Assembly: GCA_964058805.1 (NCBI GenBank)
Contig: CAXKVV010000276.1
Span: 1 to 64,000, forward strand
Origin: Schoenoplectus triqueter
Lineage: Eukaryota; Streptophyta; Magnoliopsida; Poales; Cyperaceae
DNA length: 64,000 nucleotides
Direction of reading: 5' to 3'
The notes below the pieces were generated by a model. It was not told the DNA's origin. It did not search any database and saw nothing but the letters and a program-made list of their open reading frames with translations. Shown here piece by piece: positions 33,261 to 44,022 of this stretch; within the stretch, counting starts at the first letter, position 1, and each line of letters starts with the position of its first letter. The translations under genes and the position numbers were made by a program.

Positions 33261-35568
33261 CACGCAAAATATTATCTTTACTAAATCATCAAATGATTTT
33301 TAAATTGCAAGTTAAAATATAATCAGTTTATAAATTAAAAATTATATCTATGAACATTTTCTCTATTTTTAAGTTTTTTTCAAATTTATTTAAAATTTTA
33401 TTATTAACATTATCAAAATCCCTCCACTTGGTATACTGCATTTTGATTTATCGGTGGTCAGTAATGATACAGGGGTTGTTTTTAGCATTTTGATACTCCA
33501 CTTGGTATATCCATGATCTTTGAGCTTCTTACTTTGGTCATGAGTTTATAATTCAGCAAATTGTAATTTTTTTTCCTTCAACATATCTTATGCTAATATG
33601 CCATCATTCTATAAGTATTAAACTTTAAGAAATCATTGCTAATCATTGCTAATATGCTTACAAAATGTATTTCAATGATTTCTTAAAGTTTAATGCTTAT
33701 AGAATGATGCAATTTTTATGTATGCATATAATATGATATATACAAAAATATGCCATCGATTAGCTTTATTATTTAAGAACTTAAAAAATAGTTATTATAG
33801 ATTTAATTTATTTGCTCCCATGTAGCAGCGATGATTGGACAATCCTCCTCTGTTTCACCACTAATACAAAAAAGGGATAATTTTAGAAGTATGTTTGCTA
33901 AAAAGATGGAAAAGCATGATGGATGGTTTACTATTCACTTCCAATATCTGAGATATTCTTTTAATTGGAGCGGACACAACACTAATTATTTTTTTCTATT
34001 TTATATGAAAACAGATAAGCAAAAGCAAATGAGTAAACACTGATAGGTCACTACATGTCTACTGATTAGAAGTAATAGAGTTCGTAATCTGATTTAACGT
34101 GCTAACAAACCAAGGAAAAGTACACACCAAATTGTCAAATCATTAATCATTGTCGAAGTTATAATGCAACAGAATAGCTCTCCTGGTTTTGTGAACTACC
34201 AATTTATTTTTACTTCATAACTCACAGTTATGCAAATATTGGGTACAATAATGCCAATTTTATTGTCAAAAGTCAATTTTTTTATGTCGTCAATTATATG
34301 ACTTGGGACCAAAACAAGATGACAGTGAATGGACCAAATTGTGGTATACGAAAATTCAAGGTTTTTTTCCAAAGAAAAATAAAAATATTTTCCATGAAAA
34401 ATTGAAAATCTTTTACTACTAATTTGCTTTGGGTAGATTATGAAAGGATTCATTACGGTATAGAATAAAGAAAACAAAACAAATCTGGTAAATCATAACA
34501 GAAATCAAATCTCACAAATTAATCTTAACTAGAAACTAAATATGACGTAGTGCAATTTCTTCAGCATATGTTGATAGCTACATTGTTCTTAAAATTTTCA
34601 AGAAGCGTTACAAGTAACAAAACAGTTTCCATAAGACATCTTGTATTTCAATTTTATTTGTAATTTGTGCTTGCTGGTGTCTAATAATATGGCAATTAGG
34701 AACAATAATTCAAACTTCATTGCATGCTAGATTTTGACTATAAAAAAAGTTATCTAAAAAGAGAGTATATTGACAAATTATATACCAATTCATAGCGAAC
34801 TCAATTCATGGAATGGTCTCTAAGCTTCAGTCTCACAAGTCATAGTCCAATTGAAGTATACATCGACAAATAAGACGCTAGTAGCAAAATTCGTTGGAAC
34901 TACATCACTTTTGATGGCTGCAAAAAGTCTCTTCATTTTTCTTTTATTGAAACATAGTGCTTTTTGTTTAATTACCAACTTCATTGTGTATTATTTCTTC
35001 GCTAGGGTTGAAATGATCTGACGGATCTGTATTTGATTATAATTATCGGATACGAATTTATATACAAATATGTATAAAATATTAAATGAATATGGGTGAA
35101 AATCTAATAATTAATATATATAGATACAAAAGAAGAATATAGTGCGGATATTAAGATAAAATTGTCACGGATTTCATAAAATGTACCAAGAAATCACGAA
35201 TCCCAATTAGAAGTGATCTAAAATTACTTCCTCGATTGTCTTTCTAATGCATTTGTACCTTCACACAACAACGGATTCTACTGATTGTTTACAGCTCCAA
35301 CAAACATGATCAACGTTTAATTTTTATTTAATTATTTCAGATCCTTGAAAGTGTAGAAGGACAATACAAGCAAAAAATTTAAAATAGCAAAGCATCTTCA
35401 TATACTTGAACAATATTAATTTTCCTATAATTTGGGTTTGTTTTTGTCGTTGACTAAATTTTTATCACTTAACTGAAAAACGACATACACTACACATTGA
35501 AAACACTCTGAGCAACACCAGAATGTCAGTGATTTGATACAATTTTTGTTGTCGGACTTGTCTACAAG
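33261..35568. other. Intergenic, no gene seen
   Basis: AT-rich. A diverged piece of the TTGACAAT MITE family is visible near 33300-33430. An inverted pair with TTTCTTAAAGTTTAATGCTT (33682-33701) and AAACTTTAAGAAATCATTGC (33629-33648) makes a small palindrome. Short ORFs have no recognisable domain. Confidence 0.4.
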
Positions 35569-35574
35569 AAATCC

Positions 35575-35618
<44 letters not shown>

Positions 35619-35623
35619 GGATT
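35569..35623. repeat. (TA)n tract capped by an inverted repeat
   Basis: About 37 bp of alternating AT lies between AATCCAG and CTGGATT, so the whole unit is a perfect palindrome that could extrude as a cruciform. The IYIYIY ORFs around it are artefacts. Confidence 0.8.
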
Positions 35624-36038
35624 ACTATATATGCACAGAATACAGGCCGTTGACAATCTTTTAACCAAATTGGCCCTTTGTCTGGATGTGAATTTCCTTT
35701 GATTAGAGTACAAAAATGGTAAAGCATGATGATGGGGTGCTTGTGGCTTATAGAGGAAAGCCGATATGTAATGCATTAGTGTAGAATACTATTGTTAATG
35801 CATCAAGAATGTGATGAGAGAAAAGCAGTGTAGAAATTCAAAAATTTTAAAATAACCAGAAGGGAGTGATTACAAATCTTATTGTTCAGATAATGCATCT
35901 ATCATATGCATAAAGCTCGCAACTACGCATTTACTTGCGCCTTTTCAATGGTTTAAGCTTAATTTTGTCCCTCCATGGCTCCACACAAATTACTCAACTG
36001 ACATTTAATAAACGCGTCTATCTGCACATGGACTCTTC

Positions 36039-36047
36039 CTATATAAC
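36039..36047 (+). promoter_or_regulatory. Probable TATA box of the EIL gene
   Basis: CCTATATAACC lies about 150 bp upstream of the proposed leader-exon donor. The layout mirrors that of the minus-strand EIL copy. Confidence 0.5.
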
Positions 36048-36069
36048 CACCACCACATTGGCCATTCTT

Positions 36070-36857
36070 TCTCAATATATTTTCAGTAAAAAAACAAGTA
36101 ATTTACGAGTAAATACAAGCAATATTCCCGAGCGCAAAGGAGCAAACTCACAGGTTTTGTGTACTCTGTGAAGCAAGAGCGGTGTCTCTAAAGGTTTCAT
36201 TCCTGTTTCTTTTAGATTTCCCTTCTCACAAGTTGCTACCATTGATATGGCGTCAGATAGCACATCTCACATTTTTCTGTAGAATGAAGCTTCTTGGCTG
36301 TAGCAAATATCTGCTGTCATATTAATTAAAATAAGCAGTTGCATTTCACTTTTTATCAATCATTTCATGGCATGGCAATGAATTGTGTAAATATATTGGA
36401 GTCTCAGCCCCCACCCCCCCAAAAAAATACACTAAAAATTTGCATACCAAATATTCATATAGCTTCTGTAACATAAGCAATTAAGATTTTCTGACTAAAA
36501 ATTTAGTATGGTCATACCAAGCATAGATTTTTTGTGTTACACAAAAATTTTCAAGATTCTATCAAATCAAGTTCTTAAAACTGCATGGACATTGTCATTT
36601 AAAGAAGAACATAACAGAATTTAGTGCCCCTGAACTTCTTTGAAAAAACTGGATACTAGAAATTTCAGCATGCATTCAAATTAATAATTGTGATTTCCTA
36701 AATATACAAGATAAAATGTTCCATATACGTCTCTCTCCAACTATTTCCAAATGCAGGAGCTGAGCTGTATAAACTTGACTAGTTCACACAATAGTATCAT
36801 ACTTACATTAGTATAAGATCCATATCACTGAAAATTGAATTTTTTTTTTTTTTGCAG
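36070..36857 (+). other. Proposed 5' UTR exon and leader intron of the EIL gene
   Basis: A first exon from about 36070 ends CTCTAAAG at 36193, followed by GTTTCATTCC. The 664-bp intron closes at the strong acceptor (T)12GCAG at 36857, twelve bases before the start codon. The same pair of junctions is recognisable upstream of the EIL copy at 11336-12592. Confidence 0.6.
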
Positions 36858-36869
36858 AAACAACTAAAA

Positions 36870-38465
36870 ATGAAGACAACAAGAAATGGAAGAGATAACC
36901 AGCTTACACTACCTGTGCACTCTAGCGACCAACCAAAAACTGGCCCTTCCGCATCAAGGCATCTTGTCAGGCAAGCCAAACTGACTGAAATGACTGTAAG
37001 CCAGTTGGGTGGCGGGCTCTCAAACTCAAGACCAGTGACAATAGGAAATCCAAATATGAAAGAGAACAATGCAGGACCACCCTTGTCCTCCTTGCTTAAA
37101 AGAAATTTTACTGAGGAGGAACTGCAAGAGAAAATAAACAAATATACTGCAAAGCTGAAAGCATATGCAGATAATAAGACAGACAGAGCGACCAAGGGGA
37201 AACAAAAGGCCTGCTTTGATGATAGTCTAAAAGCATGCCAAAAGAAGGTTTCTCGTCACCACCAAAAGATTTTAGAACAAATGCTGATGATAATGGAATG
37301 GTGTAATGCTAAAGGCTTTGTCTATGGAATGGTAACCAAAACTAGTAAGCCAATGATTGGGGCATCTGATAGTCTCCGTGCATGGTGGAAGGATGATGTC
37401 GTATTTGATAAAGCTGCTCCAATCCAAATTGAGCAGTACTTCAATGAGAATTCACTTTCCTCAATTGCGGCACAAGACAGCAAGGCCAAATCAACAACTG
37501 AACTGCTCATGGCACTTTCAGACCCAACACTCGGGTCAATTCTGTCCCTGATAATGCAACACTGTGATCCTCCCCAACGGAAGTTTCCATTTGAAAAGGG
37601 TCTGCCACCACCATGGTGGCCCACTGCACGGGAGGGCTGGTGGAACCAAACCAGCATCTCAACAAATGAAGGAGCACCACCCTTTAGAAAGCCACATGAC
37701 CTCAGGAAGAGGTGGAAAGTAGCAGTAATAGTTGGAATACTAAAATTGATGTCCCCAAACTTTTCAAGGCCATATAGTATCGTGGAGCAATCACGGTACA
37801 TGCAGTCACGCATGAATGCTAAAGAAAGAAAGTTTTGGAATTTGGCTTTGGTAGCAGAGGCAAAGCAATATTGCCAAGAGCACCCTAATATATCTGCAGA
37901 TGAGGCAGTTGAATTTTTGCATGCTTGTGGCAGCAGTAGTTTCCACACAGCTCCTAAAGTTGACAGACAAAGCATTTCTTTTCCTAAAAATGAGGCTCCC
38001 AGCTTCAGTAGTCCCTTTGGAGTTGTGCATCAGCCTCTAATTGCACCACCCAGCACCATTACTTCAGCTTGGCCAATCACAGTGCCACTGAGGGTCCAGT
38101 CGCAACGAGGTATTCAAGAAAGTAGAACTGCCCATGAACCACACTTGGACATGAGTGGAGGCTTTGATCCCCAATTTTCACCATGGGCCTTCTCTTACAA
38201 CTACCCTATACTTTCTGCTAATGTACCAATGGATGTTCAACAAAATCACACAATCCGGGGTTTAGTAGCATCTAACAATGCAATGCAAGAACACCATACC
38301 CGAGCAATACCGCATCCAGCATTTGTTGAGCTTGAACATCCAGGTGGTGCACCTAACATGGGTGGAGCTCAAGATGTACAAAACAATGTGCATGGATTTG
38401 AGGCAAATATGGGATTTTATATTGAACCAACCTTTGGTAATTGGAACAGTGAAAGTTACCGTTAG
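36870..38465 (+). CDS. Divergent EIN3-like (EIL) transcription factor, 531 aa
   Basis: Intact single coding exon. I choose the ATG at 36870, the first after the intron acceptor; the frame is open slightly further upstream without an ATG. The EIN3 DNA-binding domain spans about residues 80-335, with GFVYGMVTKTSKPMIGASDS (about 149-168), LRAWWKDDVVFDKAAP, MQHCDPPQRKFPFEKG (about 229-244), PPPWWPTAREGWW (about 246-258), KPHDLRKRWKVAVIVGILK (about 274-292) and AKERKFWNLALVAEAKQYC. The tail is rich in Gln, Pro and Asn. EIN3/EIL proteins bind promoters in the nucleus as dimers and act in ethylene or sulfur-limitation responses. The helices that are nearly invariant in the family are kept. The N-terminal acidic region and basic region I (usually RMWRDKMRLKRLK) are replaced by QEKINKYTAKLKAYAD. 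Length is below the usual 560-640. DNA specificity may therefore differ from EIN3. Confidence 0.85.
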   Translation: MKTTRNGRDNQLTLPVHSSDQPKTGPSASRHLVRQAKLTEMTVSQLGGGLSNSRPVTIGNPNMKENNAGPPLSSLLKRNFTEEELQEKINKYTAKLKAYADNKTDRATKGKQKACFDDSLKACQKKVSRHHQKILEQMLMIMEWCNAKGFVYGMVTKTSKPMIGASDSLRAWWKDDVVFDKAAPIQIEQYFNENSLSSIAAQDSKAKSTTELLMALSDPTLGSILSLIMQHCDPPQRKFPFEKGLPPPWWPTAREGWWNQTSISTNEGAPPFRKPHDLRKRWKVAVIVGILKLMSPNFSRPYSIVEQSRYMQSRMNAKERKFWNLALVAEAKQYCQEHPNISADEAVEFLHACGSSSFHTAPKVDRQSISFPKNEAPSFSSPFGVVHQPLIAPPSTITSAWPITVPLRVQSQRGIQESRTAHEPHLDMSGGFDPQFSPWAFSYNYPILSANVPMDVQQNHTIRGLVASNNAMQEHHTRAIPHPAFVELEHPGGAPNMGGAQDVQNNVHGFEANMGFYIEPTFGNWNSESYR

Positions 38466-38814
38466 TCGGTTATGGTGTTATTGCCCCCATGTTGGCACAG
38501 TTCATTGTATCTGCTTTCCTATCTTTACTTTCCTTATTGTTGTTGCGGTGGCCAAATTAAGTAACTGGATACTCAATTATTTCCTATCTTTATTTTCCTA
38601 AATTGTTGTGGTGATTGGAAGAACTCAGCATATAAATTCAATATCACAGTTTAAATTCTCGCTAACAGCTTTAGAAAGCAAGATTTTGAACAGATCTTGC
38701 GATTGTCAGCAAGGAAATAATTAAAGAAAAAAGCACGATTAAATCAGTGCATTGGAAACATCCAAATAGACAGAACACAAAGGGATAGCTAGCGAGCATA
38801 TTAAAATTCGAGTG

Positions 38815-39084
38815 TTATTTTAGCGGCTTCGAAGCAATCTCAGGTAACGCGATCAATAAAGAGATATTGATTGTAATGTACCATAGCGTAGATCGGCGCT
38901 TAGCAACACAAGTCCGCAAATTCTGCGTGTAGGAGTAAGAGAGGAGGAACAGGTGGGAAGAGGCTTTGAAGAGAGCGCCGGAGAGGAGGCAAATCGGCGC
39001 CAGTTCTGTAGTGTTAAGAGGCGCTAAAAAGGATCGGAGGAGGAGAATTGAAGGTCGGGTCTCAGCCTTCGGAACATGCATCAT
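38815..39084 (-). CDS. Possible first exon of an unidentified gene, Leu-rich presequence
   Basis: The minus-strand frame encodes 89 residues rich in Leu, Ser, Ala and Arg (RPSILLLRSFLAPLNTTELA and so on), in a stretch clearly more GC-rich than its surroundings. This could be a mitochondrial or plastid targeting exon. A possible donor (CTATG/GTACAT) lies near 38880. I cannot recognise a family or find a second exon, so the call is tentative. Confidence 0.3.
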   Translation of the reverse strand: MMHVPKAETRPSILLLRSFLAPLNTTELAPICLLSGALFKASSHLFLLSYSYTQNLRTCVAKRRSTLWYITINISLLIALPEIASKPLK

Positions 39085-39184
39085 CGGACGCTCGTGGCCA
39101 TTTGCTGACTTGCTGGTAACTGGTGGATGTTTGTGCTCGGATCCGATTCGGCTGTCATACTTGGGTTTGGGTATATGTGATAGC

Positions 39185-39644
39185 CAACGTTTTAAAAATG
39201 CGGATTTAAATATGCATAACTTTATAAAATATGCGGTATGAGAATGTATATACAGATTTTTATACGAATTTATATATATAGTTAAATTTTATGAAATTTA
39301 GAATTTTCATATGTATTTTAAACATTAATATATATAATTTATCTCTTACTTTGAATAAATATGAAATATGATGGGGTGATCTTGCTCTTGGGCAGCGAGG
39401 AATGGGGTTTGAATCCCACCCCTCATAATATATTTTTTTAAGAATTTTGAAGTACTCTAACTGACTGGATCTTCTATGACGAATAAATTTGTATTAATAG
39501 TTGTGTGACGGTTTAAAAGGATTAAATATGAGATTTTTTATGACTAAAAATCTGCATATATCATATTCAGTCCGCATATTAACTTAATCGCGTTCATTAA
39601 TCTGTACATACATATGCACCGCACAACCCCATTTTAATACAATG
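39185..39644. mobile_element. hAT-type MITE, TTTTAAA-GCGG family, copy 2
   Basis: The left end CAACGTTTTAAAAATGCGG pairs with the right end ACCCCATTTTAATACAATG. The flanking 8-mers GTGATAGC and CTCATAGC agree at 6 of 8 positions. It contains a tRNA-like phrase (GGGGTTTGAATCCCACCCCT at 39404-39424) within 39372-39430 that resembles a T-arm and B box, possibly a SINE fragment. Related to 28271-28647. Confidence 0.6.
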
Positions 39645-39860
39645 CTCATAGCATCTATACAGTCAAATAAAGATTTAATATTTTTTTATGGATCCAATGA
39701 GTCATTGGCATAATGACAACCGATTACCATAGTAAAGTATGACGGCAAATATGTTTCTGTTTGCTCTTCGCTATGAAATTAGTAAATATTTCGTAAACAG
39801 AAATATTTAAGTTCATTTTTTTTTAGAAAATTTTAAATTGTCGAATATATATAGAGAGAG
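39645..39860. other. Intergenic, no gene seen
   Basis: AT-rich spacer ending in a short (TA)n(GA)n tract. Confidence 0.4.
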
Positions 39861-40240
39861 GATGAGGTTATATTGCTTCGTGAAGTATCATTTTTTTATA
39901 TTTTGTGTTCATATCTAAAATTTGAAAGTCCAAATGATTGATTTAAACCGTTGAACATGATCTTCATATTGAAATATTTTTAGAGATCAAATTATATATA
40001 TATTTATTTATTTTTTGCTATTTTTTATATTGGTGAAAAATCATTCATATTGGATGATACAAAAATCGTTAGATCAATAAATTTTGCATCCATCTAAAAA
40101 ATAACTATTTTCTAAAAAAAGAATATATAAAATTTGATTTTCAAAGATATTTCAATATGAAAATCATGTTCAGCGGTTTAAATCGGTTATTTAGTCTTTT
40201 TAAGTTCGAAATAGAGACGTCAAACATCATAACCTCATTC
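39861..40240. mobile_element. Hairpin element family A, copy 3
   Basis: It starts GATGAGGTTATATTGCTTCG and ends AACCTCATTC. The inner pair is GTCCAAATGATTGATTTAAA against TTTAAATCGGTTATTTAGTC. A TATATAGAGAGAG tract lies left and a (TC)n(TA) tract right. Confidence 0.65.
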
Positions 40241-40926
40241 TTTCTTTCTCTCTATGTATAAGATATTGGTATATGATACAATAGTGATTATTGGATGGTT
40301 TTGATGTTTATTGACTCAATGACATTGAGAAGGATGAGTTTTTTTTGTTATAACAGCAAAAGTTACACAAAGATTTAATTCATAAGTGAAAAAATATAAC
40401 AAAATTGGCCCTTGAGTATATTATATACAACTCTATTACTAACATGTCATATTTCTAACGTAGAAATTGGAACAAAACTTTATACAATTGATAGGTCCAA
40501 ATAGTTTGAGCTGACAAGTTTGTGGCCTTTTACTCTTCTTCTGTTGATCTTGTGTAAAATTAATGAGGATATACCTAATATCGTGAAAAAAAATTACTAC
40601 CCAAAATACTGTATATGTATAATATTTGTTTTGACAGTATATTATGATATATGAAAATAGAGTATCTGTTTTGTGATTTTTACAGTATTTTATATGAAAA
40701 TCTTTACTAATCGCAAATACCTTTCACTTGGCTCATATATGAAAATACATAAATCGATGAATGTATAAATAAATATTCATATATGAAGAAAACTAAGATT
40801 ACTTAATTGAAGAAGAAAAATTGATGTATTGTATTATCAAAATGACACCTAACAAATTCTAGAACTTAAGATGGTATTAAACTCCTAATGATAAACCATC
40901 ACACATGGATCATAAATACATGGAGT

Positions 40927-41358
40927 CCGGGGCGGATCTAAAGGTGTCCAGGGGGGCACGTTCCCCCCTGAATTTTGAAAAATAGTGATTTTTAGTAATG
41001 TTTTGATAATTTGTTTTTATCTGAAATTTTTTTTGCCTCCCTGAATTGTCTGATTATTTTTATTAAGAAAAAATATTAAATATCATGCATAATGAAATAA
41101 TTATATAAATATATCAAAATATAAAGTTACATGGACGAAAACTTTCTTCATCAACTTGATTATCTATTACTTTAAGATTTATTTTGTTGTTATTTGTAAT
41201 ATATAAAATGTTATTATTTTAATATTTTTTTATTAGATAAGAATATATATTAAATTACTAATTTTTTTATTTAGTACCCGATTAGTTAATGGATTTGAAT
41301 CCGATAAACTATTATAATTTGATAATTGCCTCCGAAAAAAATCCTGAATCCGCCTCTC
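40927..41358. mobile_element. 432-bp hAT MITE, copy 1
   Basis: The flanks are CATGGAGT (40919-40926) and CATGGAGC (41359-41366), an 8-bp duplication with one mismatch. The ends CCGGGGCGGATCTAAAGGTG and AATCCTGAATCCGCCTCTC are inverted partners. The interior matches 55426-55859 along most of its length. Confidence 0.8.
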
Positions 41359-41366
41359 CATGGAGC

Positions 41367-41849
41367 TGACAGTACCATCTGCGGAGCTCACTGTATGAGT
41401 AAAGATTATCATATGAAGTAAACTTGAGTTTCTAATTTGATAACTATTGGCAGAGATGATAGATCGAGCAGTTATGCTTAGACCTACCACAGAAATGATA
41501 GAGAGACGGAGAAGAGCTGAGAGAGAGTGATAGAGAGACCTACCACAGAAATGCTTGTTCGGATAATTTGTTGCAAGAAATTGATCGGAGCGTCAAAATA
41601 TAATCAGAAATGATGACCGTAGAATGCGAGGGAGATTGGGAAAAGTGAAGCATTTTTAGAAAGGACCAGAAATGTCTAGAGCAAGTAAAAGCGAGTGGTG
41701 AATGGTGATGAAAAGCAGCTCAATTCAATGGATACGATCTATCACTATTTTCAACTGTAGAAATTCTAGGTCATAAAAAGCAGTTGAAATTAACGGGCAC
41801 GATTTATTTATTTTCCCATTTAAGATTTATATAGATATATTATATAAGA
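41367..41849. other. Intergenic, no gene seen
   Basis: It includes a local duplication (GACCTACCACAGAAATG at 41481 and 41538; GAGAGAGTGATAGAGAGA between them). No gene is seen. Confidence 0.4.
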
Positions 41850-42215
41850 GTGGACAATGAGTTATTTTGACAATTTTGACAACAGATTTTTAAATAAATA
41901 TTAAAAAAAATTGAAAATAGAAAAATTTTATTGATATGTTTTTCTATTTATATATTGATATGTATGTGAAATTTTATATAATTTCATTATTGTTTGATAC
42001 TCCATCCAAAACCATCAATATTTTATACAATTTGTAACGGTTATTATTTTATGGCCTTTGATAGACCCATCAAATGAGAATGAAATTATATGAAATTTGA
42101 AACACCATCAATCTATAAGTAGAAGAATATATCTCTAAGATTTTTTTTCTATTTAAATTTTTTTTCGTATTTATTTGAAAATTCATTATCAAAATTGTCA
42201 AGTGATCCTTTCCAT
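41850..42215. mobile_element. Hairpin MITE (TTGACAAT family), copy 2
   Basis: GAGTTATTTTGACAATTTTG at the left pairs with AAAATTGTCAAGTGATCC at the right, with the same interior arms as 32904-33260. A third copy follows immediately. Confidence 0.65.
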
Positions 42216-42226
42216 TATATAATGGG

Positions 42227-42510
42227 GGAGGGATTCATTAAATGGGTTATTTTGACAATTTTAGTAATGAACTTTGAAATAAATACAAAAAATCTTAAAA
42301 ATAATAGAAAGATTTATATATATTATTATACTTATAGATTATAGTATTTTAAATTTCATATAATTTCATGAACTATCAAAGATAATAAAATTTTATGAAA
42401 TTTAAAACACTATCAAACTATAAATAAAATAATATATTTATAAATTTTTTCTATTTATTTAAAAATTAATTATCAAATTTGTCAAATAACTCTTTATCAA
42501 GGATCCCTCC
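42227..42510. mobile_element. Hairpin MITE (TTGACAAT family), copy 3
   Basis: GGAGGGATTCATTAAATGGG pairs with TTATCAAGGATCCCTCC at the right end. The centre is shortened compared with copies 1 and 2. Confidence 0.65.
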
Positions 42511-43239
42511 ATTTCTAAGTGATGTTAAAATAATCGCTGTTAGTCAATAAGGGAACGAGATCTTTTAACAAAATTTGAAATTTTTTTGTGCATGAAGTCA
42601 AAATGGAATATGAATTGTTTCAAAATTATTTTACACATGACATGATAACTTCAATTTCCAAGGACACGATTCCTGAAAAAAAAATGACTTTTTTAATAAT
42701 ATTTAAGAGAACTTTAATTCCGCAAGTTGTTGGTATTAGAAAACATAAGTTCACTGTTTTATTGGTATTTCAAAATTTGAAATATAAATATCAAATTTAA
42801 ACCACTGATTTTATTTATTTTCATAAGAGATACATTGATATAACATTTCATAATCTTTTAAATTTATTTTAAACAAGATCAAGGCGTCAAAGAAATAAAA
42901 TGAATGTGAGAAAATTAATCAATTATAAAATGACCAGACTCAAAATTATGTCTTCGAAGTAGGGGTGATAACGAGCCGCCGACCTAAATAAATCTAAATA
43001 TCAGTTTGATAAGCAAACGACCTGAGCTTGTTAATTATTTTTGCTCCGAACCAAAAGCTTTGGTTTGATACTTATTAAATTAACAAACTAACCTAATTAG
43101 CTTTTAATAATATTGTATATTAAAACTCATATAAAAATTAATAAAATACATATTTAACAAAAGTTTGATATAATAATTTAATATATATCAATACTATATA
43201 TACTATTTATCATAGTAAAACTAACATACTCTTAAAAAC

Positions 43240-43600
43240 ATAGAGTTCTTTCATACTCCTAACTCAAAAAAAAATATATTAAATTATTTCTAAATTTTAA
43301 TTTATCATACTCGTTAAATTCTTCATATAAAAATCTTATAATTTTCTAAATTAAATTTTTAATTTTTAAAAATGATATACAAACATTGAATATTTATTGT
43401 TATTTTTAGAGCTAATTTTTCAAAAATAAAAAATGAATTAAAAAACTCAAAACACCATAATTGTTTGTATCCCATAATTTTTTTATATAAAAAAATTAAT
43501 GAGTATAATTAATAAAATTTTAAAAATAATTTAATATACTTTTTGAATTAAAAGCACAAAAGAACCTCGTGCTTCTAAGAGTATGCTAATTTACTACTAT
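43240..43600. mobile_element. Hairpin element family B, diverged copy
   Basis: AACTCAAAAAAAAATATATT, AATTTATCATACTCGTTAAA and the inverted right half repeat the family B pattern. The GTAAAGATACC ends are replaced by AGAGTTCTTTCATACTCCTA at the left and AGCACAAAAGAACCTCGTGC / AAGAGTATG at the right. Confidence 0.5.
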
Positions 43601-43620
43601 TTACTATACTATAATTCAAT

Positions 43621-43675
43621 ACAACAACAACAACAACAACAAAGTCTTTAATCCCAAATAATTGGGGTAGGCTAA
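43621..43675. repeat. SINE-like tail with (CAA)n
   Basis: (CAA)6-7 is followed by AAGTCTTTAATCCCAAATAATTGGGGTAGGCTA. This resembles the 3' end shared by Au-type plant SINEs (GTCTTTA-CCCA-TGGGGTCGGCTA). The SINE body is not evident. Confidence 0.5.
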
Positions 43676-44022
43676 AAATGAAACCCAATTAATAGTTTAC
43701 CGAGCTTAATGAATCGAGTCAGCTCAAACTCAATTCATTAACTTAATAAACTTAACGAACTGATTCGTTAGCGGTTCAGTCTATTAATGAGTCAATCCTG
43801 AACGAATCACGAGTGTCGAGAACTTATGTCAGCCCGAGATGTGATCTAATTTTCAAGGAAATTAGTGCTTGCGAGCTAATACCAAAAATAATTTGGTACA
43901 TGCATAAACAAAACATGTATCAACGCGTCCTTTAATAATTTGCCCACAGAAAGACATTAGTCTCTTTCTAACAACTATAACAGCTTAAGACCGAAAAAAA
44001 TGAAAAGGAAAAAACGGATCCA

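Larger units (their letters stand above)
42962..43842. mobile_element. Nested transposon with GAGCCG/CGAGC termini
   Basis: AGGGGTGATAACGAGCCGCC at the left and repeated GAGCTTAATGAATCGAGTCAGC-like words at the right resemble the ends of a common plant hAT-type repeat. Nested inside are a diverged family B hairpin element (about 43240-43600) and a SINE-like tail (43621-43675). Exact ends and duplications could not be fixed. Confidence 0.45.

Noticed and set aside
35425..35776. Two minus-strand ORFs of about 100 codons with IYIYIYIY
   Set aside because: They read through a (TA)n palindrome, have no homology signal, and overlap each other in two frames.
37322..37975. 217-codon minus-strand ORF inside the EIL gene
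   Set aside because: It is antisense to a clearly coding EIN3 domain, so it is a shadow frame.
39185..39644. Functional tRNA gene
   Set aside because: A B-box-like T-arm is visible but I cannot fold a complete cloverleaf with acceptor stem and anticodon arm.
43621..43675. Complete Au-type SINE
   Set aside because: Only the (CAA)n and the TGGGGTAGGCTA-like end are present. The tRNA-related head is not found upstream.
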